This document shows, piece after piece, positions 34,194 through 43,221 of a stretch of 64,000 nucleotides of DNA; position 1 is the first letter of the stretch; every line of letters starts with the position of its first letter. This DNA is from Moraxellaceae bacterium AER2_44_116. Lineage in GTDB: Bacteria; Pseudomonadota; Gammaproteobacteria; Pseudomonadales; Moraxellaceae. The translations under genes and the position numbers were made by a program. The stretch spans positions 62,001 to 126,000 of the forward strand of contig VIAD01000008.1 in NCBI GenBank assembly GCA_006546595.1, in the 5' to 3' direction. Below the pieces are notes generated by a model. It did no database searches and was not told where the DNA came from. It was given only the letters and a program-made list of their open reading frames with translations.

Positions 34194-35631
34194 AAGATGA
34201 AGACTTCACACCTTCAGTCGCGATGCGTTGATAGTATTCAGCGCGTTTTTCTTGCTGTTGAGCCGCGAATGCTTGGCTAAGTGCTAATGCTGCTTTTTTT
34301 AATAGCGTTGATGAGCGTTTAGATTCCATGCTGCGTTTAAAAATTTCTTCGGCTTCTTTGAACGCTTGAATACGAGCAAAGCGCATGGCCAACTGTAAGC
34401 AAGTATCTGAATCTAAGGCGACAAATGTCTTACTGCGTCGCTTGTAATCATTATAAATATTCAAGACTAAGTGATTAGCGGCTGGTTGATTGGGCAAGGC
34501 AAAAAGTCCACAAGCTAATTCCTCAAACTCTAACTCCAACGGCTTGAATTTTAACAAGTGATAGCAATGCTCTAAAATACGTTTGTCTTGGGGATATTTT
34601 TCGGCGAGTTCGCGTAGTTGGCGTTCAGCCGCAGAAAATTGCATTTGGCTGATTTTTAGCAGTGCGCTATGAAGTTCGTGTCGATACAATTCATCAGCAG
34701 GCATTTCCTCATGAATAATTAGCTGTTGTTCTTCTTCGATGTGGTTATCTTGGCTGAACCAGCGGCGATAGGCAATACAAACAACAATGCCACTGACAAA
34801 AGCGGCTACCAAACCAATAACAAGTCCTATATCGAACTGACTGTTTAAAAAGGTGAGTGCGGCTAGCATAATAAATAGACCTAAGAATATCCATCCGCCT
34901 AGCTTTGTTGTTGTTCCTAACACTGTCAGGCTGTTGGCATGTCGAAAACACATAAAGGCCAAACCCAATACCCCTGAAATAGCACCCGTACTGCCGATAA
35001 GCGGGGTAACACTGTGCAAATGGGTAATGCTAAATGAGATGCCTGCACATAAACTGCCGACTAACCATGCCGAAAGTAACGCTCCGCTACCCATCGCCCA
35101 TTCAATCACCATGCCGACTAACAGCAGTAACATCGCTGACGCTAAAACATTGAGTGAGTTGTTGTCGAGAAAAGCATAAGTAAAATAGGTAATAGGGCGA
35201 AAACGTTGTGGGTCTAAGCCTAAAACAACAGAACGTAAGTGGTCACGTTCTTGATTGAATTGTTGGCGGTCTTGTTGCCATTGTGAGAATACGTCTGGGT
35301 CTAAAAAGTCTTGGCCATTAGCACTAATGCTGTCGCTAAAGTCACGATCAAAACCGAGTTGTTCGACTAAGACATGGTCTTCATGTTGTTCGTAGGCTAT
35401 TTTTAGTTTTTCTAAGGTCGCCGTTTGTTGACTTTGTAATAAATGCGTGGGGTAAAGTGGCCATTCTACTTTGAGTAAATGCTGTGGATAGAAGTCATTG
35501 ATAAACTTCATTCGCTCATTATCGCTCGGGGTTAGCCACGCAAACAAAACCAACAATAAAGCCGCCAATCCCAAACTTAAACGGGGTGGTTGACGATAAT
35601 CAAAGGGTTTATCTGTAGGTGCAAGTAACAT
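34192..35631 (-). CDS. rhomboid-like pseudoprotease with TPR-like tail
   Basis: About 479 residues from the ATG ending at 35631. TM1 lies at about 18-33, a 100-residue loop follows, and a six-TM rhomboid core spans about 125-280. The segment IGSTGAISGVLG aligns with the rhomboid active site GASGAIFGLLG, so the nucleophile Ser would be Thr205. The TM6 His and the TM2 His/Asn are not seen. It is probably non-proteolytic. The cytoplasmic tail (300-475) is a helical repeat resembling that of the protein encoded at 32510. The gene ends inside a MITE-like repeat and follows the permease gene by 31 bp. Confidence 0.8.
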   Translation of the reverse strand: MLLAPTDKPFDYRQPPRLSLGLAALLLVLFAWLTPSDNERMKFINDFYPQHLLKVEWPLYPTHLLQSQQTATLEKLKIAYEQHEDHVLVEQLGFDRDFSDSISANGQDFLDPDVFSQWQQDRQQFNQERDHLRSVVLGLDPQRFRPITYFTYAFLDNNSLNVLASAMLLLLVGMVIEWAMGSGALLSAWLVGSLCAGISFSITHLHSVTPLIGSTGAISGVLGLAFMCFRHANSLTVLGTTTKLGGWIFLGLFIMLAALTFLNSQFDIGLVIGLVAAFVSGIVVCIAYRRWFSQDNHIEEEQQLIIHEEMPADELYRHELHSALLKISQMQFSAAERQLRELAEKYPQDKRILEHCYHLLKFKPLELEFEELACGLFALPNQPAANHLVLNIYNDYKRRSKTFVALDSDTCLQLAMRFARIQAFKEAEEIFKRSMESKRSSTLLKKAALALSQAFAAQQQEKRAEYYQRIATEGVKSSS

Positions 35632-35662
35632 AATTTGACTTCTATATACTGTGATGAAGTAG

Positions 35663-36457
35663 TTAATGACCAACAATAAACGTAATACCAACCAACACTA
35701 ATAAACAGGCAAATAACTTTTTAAGTGTATCTGCTGGTAAACGGTGTGCCAATGTTGCCCCTAAACGGGCAAAAACTAAACTGGTGATACTAATACCAAC
35801 AAACGCAGGTAAATAGACAAAACCGATTGCGCCTGATGGTAATAAGGTTTCGTGCCATCCCGCATACATAAAACCCACTGCACCTGCTAATGCAATCGGT
35901 AAGCCACAAGCCGAGGCACTAGCCACCGCATTGGCCATGCCGACACCATGTAAGGTTAAATACGGTACGGTGAACGTGCCACCACCAATGCCAAAAATGG
36001 CAGAAGCGACACCAATCCCTCCACCTGCCGCTGCTAATCCTGCAGAATTAGGTAGAGGCATATCGCCTAGTTTACCCTTCCAGCCTGTAAACATTTGTGC
36101 GGCAGTTAATAAAGCGAAACATCCGATAATCATTTCTAACTGGCGAGCGGGAATAGCATGGGCGATTTGTGCGCCAATTAATGAGCCGATGAGTAAGCCG
36201 ATGGCTAATTTTTTGACGACAGGCCACAACACCGCGCCTCGTTGATGATGTGTCCATGCGGCACTGATCGAGGTAACAGTAATGGTTGCTAATGATGTGC
36301 CAATAGCCAAATGAGTCAAAATAGTCGGGCTGAGTCCTTGAGCGGTAAAACTAAAAACGAGAACGGGCACAATCACCATCCCACCGCCAACACCAAATAA
36401 ACCTGCAACAAAGCCTGAGAAACAACCAATCAATAAATACAGCAGTATGTAATCCAT
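35663..36457 (-). CDS. TauE/SafE family sulfite/anion exporter
   Basis: About 264 residues with roughly eight transmembrane helices. I choose the ATG ending at 36457 (MDYILLYLLIG) because the longer ORF would add an unlikely 49-residue N-terminus. The family hallmark FVAGLFGVGGGMVIVPVL near residue 15 and its internal duplicate IGVASAIFGIGGGTFTVPYL near 150 are present. Members export sulfite, sulfoacetate or other organosulfur anions. The rhomboid-like gene lies 31 bp downstream, and no sulfur gene is adjacent. Confidence 0.9.
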   Translation of the reverse strand: MDYILLYLLIGCFSGFVAGLFGVGGGMVIVPVLVFSFTAQGLSPTILTHLAIGTSLATITVTSISAAWTHHQRGAVLWPVVKKLAIGLLIGSLIGAQIAHAIPARQLEMIIGCFALLTAAQMFTGWKGKLGDMPLPNSAGLAAAGGGIGVASAIFGIGGGTFTVPYLTLHGVGMANAVASASACGLPIALAGAVGFMYAGWHETLLPSGAIGFVYLPAFVGISITSLVFARLGATLAHRLPADTLKKLFACLLVLVGITFIVGH

Positions 36458-36670
36458 CAAGACGCAACCATAGGTTAAAAAGAGTATCGGACAGAGTGGG
36501 AAAATACAAAAAACATCATAAACCGCACAAAACCTATTATATTCTAACGGAAAGTTTTCACTTTTAATGTGTAGCATTACTCTCGCCAGCTTTCCGCCAG
36601 CCACTTTTCTATTATCAAGCTCAATTTGACTTAGCCCAATGCTAAGTAATTATCAAATGGTCGTGATGTT

Positions 36671-38017
36671 ATGACTTGTTTTATTTATGCTCGAACCTTG
36701 TTAGCCAGTGTGCTGTTGTCTGGCGGTTTGTCTGTTAGTGCGACGGAATATAATCCCTCATGCCAAGCCGTATTACCCGCGATGAACCTAAGTCTTGATG
36801 CGGCAATCAGTTATGGCTTATGTCAAAACCCGAATACCCAAGAAATCTGGGCGCAGTTAACTGTTCAACAACAAGCATTGATGATTGCCAAAGATAGTCG
36901 CTATCCCAATCTTAGTGTGCAGGGCAGTGCCACAAGTAGCCGTTCTGATGGTAATAGCAACAATTCACTAGGCGCGCAGGCTCGACTGTCCTATGTGTTA
37001 TTTGATTTTGGTCAGCGTGATGCCGAACAATGGCAAGCAGAAGCCTTGCTTACGTCGGCTCAATTTAATGTCGATACAACAGTGGCGACTTTAAGTCGAG
37101 ATATTGTCAATGCCTATTTAGCTGTTCTAAAAGCACAAGGGCAAATTGAAGCCGCTCAGCAAACGTTATTGGCAACGACAAAAAGCGTCAGCAGTGCCGA
37201 AGCGCGTTATAAAGTAGGTACAGGCACGCCTTTAGATGTGTTGCAAGCGAAAGCGGCTCATGCGCAAGCACGCTTAACGCAAGTGCAAGCGAATAGTCAA
37301 TTAGCCACTAGTCGTGGACAATTGGCTTTTGCGATGGGGTTAAAACCGACCTTACTACCATCAATCGCGCCTATTAAAGATATTCCTCCCGACTTAGCTT
37401 TTGCCGCTCAAGATATTGAATCTTTATTAATACAAGCAGTGGCCAATCGTTCGGAGATTAAAGCCGCGCAAGCGTCTGTCGTGGCGGCTGAAAAAGCGAT
37501 TCTTTCGGCTCAATCTGCCAACAAACCAACAGTGAGTATCAGTGCGAGTACAGGTTTGCAAGAAAGCTCAGGCAATAACCAAACTTCGGGCAGTATTGGT
37601 TTAACGGTTGATGTGCCGTTTGATTTAGGTGGCGGTAAACAAGCCCGTGTTCGCCAAAGTGAAGCGCAAAAAAATGCCAAAATTGCGGCGTTGTCGCGTA
37701 GTCAACAGACCATTGAGCAGCAAGCATGGCAAGCGTTTTATAGTGCGCAATCGGCACAAGAAACCATCCGAGCCGCACAAGAAAGTTTAGACAGTAGCGA
37801 CAAAGCCGCCAAAGTGGCTATTGGTCGTTATGATGCGGGTGTTGGCACCATGTTAGAGGTGCTAAACGCGCAAAGTCAGCTCGCCAATAGTCATCAACAA
37901 TGGGTTGCTGCTCGTTATGATTGGTTGGTGGCGCGTACTCAATTGGCGTATGCCCTTGGTCAAAAATCCCTTCCTACTACCGAATTCACCTCCGCCGTTG
38001 AGAGTACACAACCATGA
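36671..38017 (+). CDS. TolC family outer-membrane efflux protein
   Basis: A 448-residue outer-membrane factor with a signal peptide ending near SVSA. Two OEP repeats are visible, with coiled-coil segments (residues about 55-230 and 255-435; for example SSAEARYKVGTGTPLDVLQAK and SDKAAKVAIGRYDAGVGT in equivalent positions). It forms the trimeric exit duct of a tripartite pump. Its stop codon overlaps the start of the adaptor gene by 4 bp, which identifies its partners. Confidence 0.93.
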   Translation: MTCFIYARTLLASVLLSGGLSVSATEYNPSCQAVLPAMNLSLDAAISYGLCQNPNTQEIWAQLTVQQQALMIAKDSRYPNLSVQGSATSSRSDGNSNNSLGAQARLSYVLFDFGQRDAEQWQAEALLTSAQFNVDTTVATLSRDIVNAYLAVLKAQGQIEAAQQTLLATTKSVSSAEARYKVGTGTPLDVLQAKAAHAQARLTQVQANSQLATSRGQLAFAMGLKPTLLPSIAPIKDIPPDLAFAAQDIESLLIQAVANRSEIKAAQASVVAAEKAILSAQSANKPTVSISASTGLQESSGNNQTSGSIGLTVDVPFDLGGGKQARVRQSEAQKNAKIAALSRSQQTIEQQAWQAFYSAQSAQETIRAAQESLDSSDKAAKVAIGRYDAGVGTMLEVLNAQSQLANSHQQWVAARYDWLVARTQLAYALGQKSLPTTEFTSAVESTQP

Positions 38018-39186
38018 AATTATCTAAACGTTTAGTCATCTCTTTGGTGGTGGTTGTGGCTGTCGCCGTATTGTCATTTTGGGGTTATTCCACATGGAAA
38101 AAACCTGTTGATAGCCAGCGTTATCGGACATTAACACTTGGTCGTGGTGATGTTGCGCAAACCGTGAGCGCAACGGGGACATTGAATCCTGTTCGTGTCG
38201 TTAGTGTCGGTACGCAAGTATCGGGTACAGTCGAAAAGCTATATGTTGACTTCAATTCTCAAGTCAAAGAAAACCAAGTGTTGTTGGAGTTAAACACCGA
38301 TTTAACCCAAGCGAAATTAGCCCAAAGTCAAGCCTCGTTAAACAGTGCTAATGCCAAGTTGGCACTATCACAAACCAAAGCCAAACGGATGCGAGAGTTG
38401 TTTCAGCAACAATATATTTCGCGTCAAGAATTAGACGATGCCGAAGCGGATGTCGTCGCCAATATGGCACAAAAAGCGCAAGTGCAAGCGCAAGTGCAAA
38501 CCGATAGCATTAATGTCGCCAATACTGTGATTCGTTCGCCTGTCTCGGGTGTAGTGATTGACCGTAGCGTCGATGAAGGCCAAACCGTTGCCGCCAGTTT
38601 TCAAACGCCCACCTTAATTAAAATTGCCCAAGATTTAACGAAAATGCAAATCAATGCCAGTTTTTCCGAGGCGGATTTAGGCAAGTTAAAAACAGGGCAA
38701 ACGGCCAGTTTTCGGGTTGATGCATTTCCGAATGAAAACTACCAAGGTGTTGTTCGGCAGATTCGCTTAAATCCAACCACGCAGCAAAATGTTGTCACTT
38801 ATGATGTCGTCATTGATGTCGCGAATCCCGATTTAAAACTGTTACCCGGTATGACTGCTTATGTTGATATTGTTTTAGAAGAACGTAGCAATATTTTACT
38901 AGTGCCTAATGCTGCCTTACGTTTTAAACCTACCATTGCCAAAGATAAAAAAGCCGTGGCTACTAATACGGATACTGTAAAAACGGCTCGTAAAGGTGGC
39001 CGCAGTGGCATGGCGAAAGTCTATACCGTTGTTCAAGGCGAGTTGAAAGACATTAAATTCAAAACAGGCATTAGTGATGGCAAATTTACTGAAGTATTGG
39101 GTAGTGAGCTGAAAGAAGGAACGTCTGTTGTCGTCAGTGATAGCCAAAGCACTACCGCCAAAGCCGTTCCAATGCGAGGCTTGTAA
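38014..39186 (+). CDS. macA: MacA-like periplasmic adaptor (HlyD family)
   Basis: A 390-residue membrane-fusion protein. An N-terminal membrane anchor lies at about 8-26, followed by lipoyl halves around VSVGTQVSGTVEKLYVDF and VIRSPVSGVVIDRSVDEG, an alpha-hairpin between them (about 95-165), a beta-barrel and a membrane-proximal domain. There is a charged insertion near residue 310 (KDKKAVATNT...). It connects the MacB-type transporter to the TolC-type channel. It overlaps the neighbours on both sides, so this is one operon. Confidence 0.93.
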   Translation: MKLSKRLVISLVVVVAVAVLSFWGYSTWKKPVDSQRYRTLTLGRGDVAQTVSATGTLNPVRVVSVGTQVSGTVEKLYVDFNSQVKENQVLLELNTDLTQAKLAQSQASLNSANAKLALSQTKAKRMRELFQQQYISRQELDDAEADVVANMAQKAQVQAQVQTDSINVANTVIRSPVSGVVIDRSVDEGQTVAASFQTPTLIKIAQDLTKMQINASFSEADLGKLKTGQTASFRVDAFPNENYQGVVRQIRLNPTTQQNVVTYDVVIDVANPDLKLLPGMTAYVDIVLEERSNILLVPNAALRFKPTIAKDKKAVATNTDTVKTARKGGRSGMAKVYTVVQGELKDIKFKTGISDGKFTEVLGSELKEGTSVVVSDSQSTTAKAVPMRGL

Positions 39187-39893
39187 TGACCGAAACTCTT
39201 ATTGAAGTACGCGAATTAGCAAAAACGTATTATACCGAAGCAGGAGAAATTCCTGTATTGCATGGCATTAATATGGATATTCAGCAAGGCGAATTTGTCG
39301 CCATTATGGGTGCGTCGGGTTCTGGTAAATCCACCTTTATGAATATTTTAGGCTGTTTAGATAAAGCCAGTTCGGGCGAGTATCGTTTAGCAGGGCAAGT
39401 GGTGGCGAACTTAGACAAAGATGCGTTGGCTAAATTGCGTAACCGTGTCATTGGCTTTGTCTTTCAAGGCTTCAATTTATTATCACGGACAACCTTGGCC
39501 GATAATGTCGCCTTGCCCTTAGTGTATGCCCAAGTGGGGCGCGCAGAACGGCAACAACGAGCCGAAAAAATGCTCGAAAAAGTCGGTTTAGCGCGTTTTT
39601 TTCATCATCGTCCAAATCAAATTTCGGGTGGCCAACAGCAACGGGTCGCCATTGCTCGCGCCTTAGTCAACAATCCTACGTTAATTTTAGCCGATGAACC
39701 GACAGGCAATTTAGACACCAAAACCAGTGCCGAAGTGATGTCGTTATTTTGTCAGCTCAACGATGAAGGCATTACCGTGATTTTGGTAACTCACGAACAG
39801 GATATTGCCACATTTGCCAAACGTTTGATTCGTTTTAGTGATGGTGAAGTGGTGGAAGACATTGCCATTAGCAATAGGAGTTGGCCATGTTAA
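39186..39893 (+). CDS. MacB-type ABC transporter ATPase
   Basis: A 235-residue ABC ATPase of the MacB/LolD clade. Walker A is GASGSGKST, the Q-loop region is GFVFQGFNLL, the signature is ISGGQQQRVAIARAL, Walker B is LILADEPTGNLD, and the switch His lies in VTHEQD. In Escherichia coli MacB the ATPase and permease are fused; here they are separate genes that overlap by 7 bp. It energises export of macrolides, peptides or lipopeptides by this pump class; the substrate is unknown. Confidence 0.94.
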   Translation: MTETLIEVRELAKTYYTEAGEIPVLHGINMDIQQGEFVAIMGASGSGKSTFMNILGCLDKASSGEYRLAGQVVANLDKDALAKLRNRVIGFVFQGFNLLSRTTLADNVALPLVYAQVGRAERQQRAEKMLEKVGLARFFHHRPNQISGGQQQRVAIARALVNNPTLILADEPTGNLDTKTSAEVMSLFCQLNDEGITVILVTHEQDIATFAKRLIRFSDGEVVEDIAISNRSWPC

Positions 39894-41107
39894 GACAAAT
39901 GCTCTATGAGGCATTGGTGGCGATGTCTGCTAATCGGATGCGTAGTTTTTTAACCATGTTAGGGATGATGATTGGTGTGGCTTCGGTGGTGTTGATGTTG
40001 GCGATTGGCCAAACGGCGCGCGACTCGGTGCAAAAAACCATTGATTCGATGGGCAGTCATTTATTTATTGTCTTGGCAGGTTCGGCGAATTCGGGCGGCA
40101 TACGCTCGGGCAGTGGCGCATCCAATACCTTAACCGCCAGTGATGCGACAGCGATTGCCGAATTAGACGGTGTGAACGTCACTGCACCTGTGGTTCAAGC
40201 CAAACAACAATTAGTCTATGGCGCGGCGAATTGGAATAGTGACGTTTATGGCAGTACACCCGATTATCTCATCGCTCGCGGTTGGCAAGTGGCTCAAGGT
40301 ACAGCCTTTGACGATAGCGATGTACGTTCTTCACGGCGTGTAGCATTAATTGGCGCGTCGGTAGCGACGAATTTATTTGGTGATGAAAATCCCATTGGCC
40401 AGTCGATGCGGATAAATCGTACTTCATTTGATGTTGTCGGCGTTTTAGCCAGTAAAGGCCAAAGTTTAGATGGTCGCGATCAAGATGATACGGTGATTAT
40501 TCCCCTGACCAGCGCGCAACGTTATTTAGCAGGCAATCGTTGGCGGAGTTCGGTGCGGATGATTTTAGTGCAAGCCACCTCTGACGAAGTGATGACCAAT
40601 TTAGGCTTAGATATAGATGCTTTACTGCGCGATCGTCACAAAATTGACACCACGGCGGATGCGGATTTTTCCTTGAATAATCTGGCTGCACTGGCTGATT
40701 CCGCCGCGCAAATTGCCCGTACTATGTCGTTATTGTTGGGCGCGATTGCCTCAATTTCTCTAGTCGTGGGTGGTATTGGCATTATGAATATCATGCTCGT
40801 TTCTGTGACCGAGCGTACCCGTGAAATTGGTATTCGGATGGCGATTGGCGCGCGTCAACGTGATGTCTTAAGTCAGTTTTTGTTAGAGTCCTTGATGATT
40901 TCAATAACGGGTGGTTTGCTTGGATTAATCTTTGGCATGGCAGGGGCAAAGTTAGTTGGCTCGATTTGGTCAATGTCGGTGACTGTTTCTTTAGATGCGG
41001 TGGTGTTGGCGTTTGCGATTTCGGCAACAACGGGCGTGTTTTTTGGTTTTTATCCTGCGTTAAAAGCGTCTAGGTTAGACCCGATTGAGGCGTTGAGGTA
41101 TCAGTGA
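39887..41107 (+). CDS. MacB-type ABC transporter permease
   Basis: About 406 residues from the ATG preceded by AGGAG. TM1 is at about 18-42, followed by a roughly 220-residue periplasmic MacB_PCD domain (TASDATAIAELDGVNVTAPV and so on) and an FtsX domain with three TMs (residues about 280-400). VGGIGIMNIMLVSVTERTREIG is the family signature (residues about 290-311). It acts as the mechanotransmission half of a type VII ABC pump with the ATPase and MacA-like adaptor encoded upstream. Confidence 0.94.
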   Translation: MLRQMLYEALVAMSANRMRSFLTMLGMMIGVASVVLMLAIGQTARDSVQKTIDSMGSHLFIVLAGSANSGGIRSGSGASNTLTASDATAIAELDGVNVTAPVVQAKQQLVYGAANWNSDVYGSTPDYLIARGWQVAQGTAFDDSDVRSSRRVALIGASVATNLFGDENPIGQSMRINRTSFDVVGVLASKGQSLDGRDQDDTVIIPLTSAQRYLAGNRWRSSVRMILVQATSDEVMTNLGLDIDALLRDRHKIDTTADADFSLNNLAALADSAAQIARTMSLLLGAIASISLVVGGIGIMNIMLVSVTERTREIGIRMAIGARQRDVLSQFLLESLMISITGGLLGLIFGMAGAKLVGSIWSMSVTVSLDAVVLAFAISATTGVFFGFYPALKASRLDPIEALRYQ

Positions 41108-41146
41108 TAAAGATTAGCCCGCAAGGATTGTGGGTAAACCTGTGGC

Positions 41147-41260
41147 AAGCACACAGTGTGTGAGTTTTGCTACTATCCCCTCACCCTAACCCTCTCCCAA
41201 TGGGAGAGGGGACACCATCGCTAATAAGGAAATTGTTGTAAAACGGCCTGTGTTATTGAG
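41147..41260 (+). repeat. about 110-bp direct repeat, left copy
   Basis: From AAGCACACAGT to GTTATTGA this segment matches 42520-42630 with about ten differences. It contains the palindrome CCCTCTCCC/GGGAGAGGG (41190-41198 and 41202-41210) after CCCTCACCCTAAC. It flanks the unknown gene at 41381. Confidence 0.85.
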
Positions 41261-41380
41261 CAAGCGTAGCCTGCAAGTATTGCGGGATAAATAGGAGTTA
41301 AAATAACGGTTTATGTGGTTAACTCTGTTTATTCCCGTGTTTTACACGGGCAACATTGATTAACGAGAGGATAGCAGATT

Positions 41381-42514
41381 ATGAGTCATCCATTTTTATA
41401 TGTTTGGGATGCTAATCAACTGGGCTTACCCAATGGTATTGAAGATGTTCCTCAATTGTTAGAAAAAGCGGAGATAGAAAATCCGCCATCCTCTGCGCTA
41501 AAAAACTTTATTGAGCAATTACAAGGACTGGCTTTATATAACAAAGCCTTAAAACTTGATGCTGTTGCGCCTTATTTGCAGCTTGTTGCACAAACAGCTC
41601 ATCATTCCTATCCTGTTGTTGCCTTAGAGCAAGCCGATGTGCCAGAAGCACAGTTTTTAGCGGTATTGGCTCAAATAGTGACTATTGCTTGTCAGCTTAA
41701 TATCGTGATTTACGATGACAACCGCTTGATATTATTTTTACCCTCGGGTCGTATTTTACCTAGCCAACGTGCCGCTTGGTGGATTGGTGCTTTAGATTAT
41801 TTAGATGATAAAGAAAGTGTTAAAGATATAGATGAGGTCATTCAAGAGGTTGAAAGCTTAGTAACAGATTTATGGCTACGACATCCTGATTATCAAAAGC
41901 ATGAATTAAAAATAAATGAATATAAAGAATGGACATGTAAATATAAAAAGGAGACTTCCATAGGAATCCAATATATACATATACATATATGTATGGATAG
42001 AAAAGAATTTTCAGTTAGTGCAGGTATTAATATCGTAAGTCCTATTATTGAAAATATCTGTAAAGAATCTGGTCGTGATAAACCACGTAAAACATTAGTG
42101 GTATCACTAATTCATGATGAAACATTAAGAGAAGAGTTAGTCAAACTCACAGGCTGTCAAGCCTTTACAGGTATTACAGAAAAATCGCAAATTGCTAAAC
42201 AGCTTACTTATATAGAGCAAGCGGGCTTTACACTATTAAAGTATATGGAGGATATACAAGGCTTAGACCAATTATTAAATAGCACTACTATCATCAACAG
42301 TATGATGTCACGCAGCCACCACTCTACACAAACAACGTGGTTGCCCTTAATTGTTGCGCGGTTAGCTAATAACCCACACTTTGAAGGTATTGCCCAACAA
42401 TTGGCAACACCTGCTGGGTTATGCAAACTCTCCACCGAAAAACAACAAGAATATCAACAACAGCACAATAAACTGGTGAGCTATTTACGTGACCATGTAA
42501 AGCCGTTAGTTTAA
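41381..42514 (+). CDS. hypothetical protein, 377 residues
   Basis: A soluble protein of unknown family, with no signal peptide or membrane helix. Residues 50-170 are alpha/beta with IVIYDDNRLILFLPSGR. The middle (180-220) is Lys/Tyr-rich and from more AT-rich DNA, and the C-terminal half is helical. GAGAGG precedes the ATG, and a CCCGTGT/ACACGGG hairpin lies 30-47 bp upstream. The gene sits exactly between two 110-bp direct repeats, which suggests arrival as a cassette or local duplication. No function is proposed. Confidence 0.65.
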   Translation: MSHPFLYVWDANQLGLPNGIEDVPQLLEKAEIENPPSSALKNFIEQLQGLALYNKALKLDAVAPYLQLVAQTAHHSYPVVALEQADVPEAQFLAVLAQIVTIACQLNIVIYDDNRLILFLPSGRILPSQRAAWWIGALDYLDDKESVKDIDEVIQEVESLVTDLWLRHPDYQKHELKINEYKEWTCKYKKETSIGIQYIHIHICMDRKEFSVSAGINIVSPIIENICKESGRDKPRKTLVVSLIHDETLREELVKLTGCQAFTGITEKSQIAKQLTYIEQAGFTLLKYMEDIQGLDQLLNSTTIINSMMSRSHHSTQTTWLPLIVARLANNPHFEGIAQQLATPAGLCKLSTEKQQEYQQQHNKLVSYLRDHVKPLV

Positions 42515-42519
42515 TGATT

Positions 42520-42630
42520 AAGCACACAGTTTGTGAGTTTTGCCACTACCCCTCACCCTAACCATCTCCCAATGGGAGAGGGGACACTATCGCTAAAAAG
42601 AGTTTGTTGTAAAATGGCCTATGTTATTGA
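42520..42630 (+). repeat. about 110-bp direct repeat, right copy
   Basis: This is the partner of 41147-41260, beginning five bases after the stop codon of the unknown gene. The left arm of its palindrome has one mismatch (CCATCTCCC against GGGAGAGGG). Confidence 0.85.
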
Positions 42631-42661
42631 ATAAAAAATATTTTATATTAGCGAAGAAACT

Positions 42662-42694
42662 CCCTCTCCCCGAGGGAGAGGGCAGGGGTGAGGG
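42662..42694 (-). repeat. CCCTCTCCC palindrome, inverted third copy
   Basis: CCCTCTCCC (42662-42670)/GGGAGAGGG (42674-42682) followed by CAGGGGTGAGGG is the same repeat unit in the opposite orientation. It ends about 20 bp before the DUF559 start codon. Confidence 0.75.
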
Positions 42695-42714
42695 TTTAAA
42701 AAGGAGAAAAAACC

Positions 42715-43068
42715 ATGCTACCACACACGCCACAAGCCTTAATCAACGCCAAACAACTTCGTCAACAACAAACACAAGCCGAACAGCAACTATGGTCTAA
42801 GCTGCGTCATCGCCAACTTGCAGGGTTAAAATTCAGACGGCAAGTGCCAATAGGTGCGTATATTGTTGACTTTTATTGCCATGAACAAGGCCTAGTTGTG
42901 GAGCTAGATGGTAGTCAGCATATAGAACAAGCCGCGTATGATGAAGTTCGTAGCCAATTTTTGCAGGCTCAGGGATTAACTGTTTTACGTTTTTGGAATA
43001 ATGTTGTGCTAACGGATGTTGACAGCGTTTTGAAACAAGTGTGGAGTGCAACTAATGCACGTGTTTAA
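42715..43068 (+). CDS. DUF559 endonuclease-like protein
   Basis: A 117-residue protein of the DUF559 family, related to the Vsr/MutH/PD-(D/E)xK nuclease fold. It has the characteristic opening ARQLR-type helix (here AKQLRQQQTQAEQQLWSKLR), FRRQVPIGAYIVDFYC with a catalytic-type Asp, and VVELDGSQH. The actual reaction is not established for most members. It lies immediately downstream of a CCCTCTCCC palindrome, an association worth testing. GGAG lies upstream of the ATG. Confidence 0.85.
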   Translation: MLPHTPQALINAKQLRQQQTQAEQQLWSKLRHRQLAGLKFRRQVPIGAYIVDFYCHEQGLVVELDGSQHIEQAAYDEVRSQFLQAQGLTVLRFWNNVVLTDVDSVLKQVWSATNARV

Positions 43069-43221
43069 CAGAGCCAGTGTAGGATGCTTAGAGGCACGAA
43101 ACCCATCATAATCAATCGCTTATAAATCAAACCACCGCCGCTAAAACCAAAACGGCGGGTTTTCCTCGTCTATCCACCCTACAAAACGCATCGTCATTCA
43201 AGTAAAGATTATCAGCCAACA

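Noticed and set aside
34853..35179. 108-codon plus-strand ORF inside the rhomboid-like gene
   Set aside because: It is a shadow of the transmembrane coding region with no ribosome-binding site.
41147..42694. CCCTCTCCC repeats as a CRISPR array
   Set aside because: Only three copies, one inverted, with unequal spacing and a gene between them; no cas genes.
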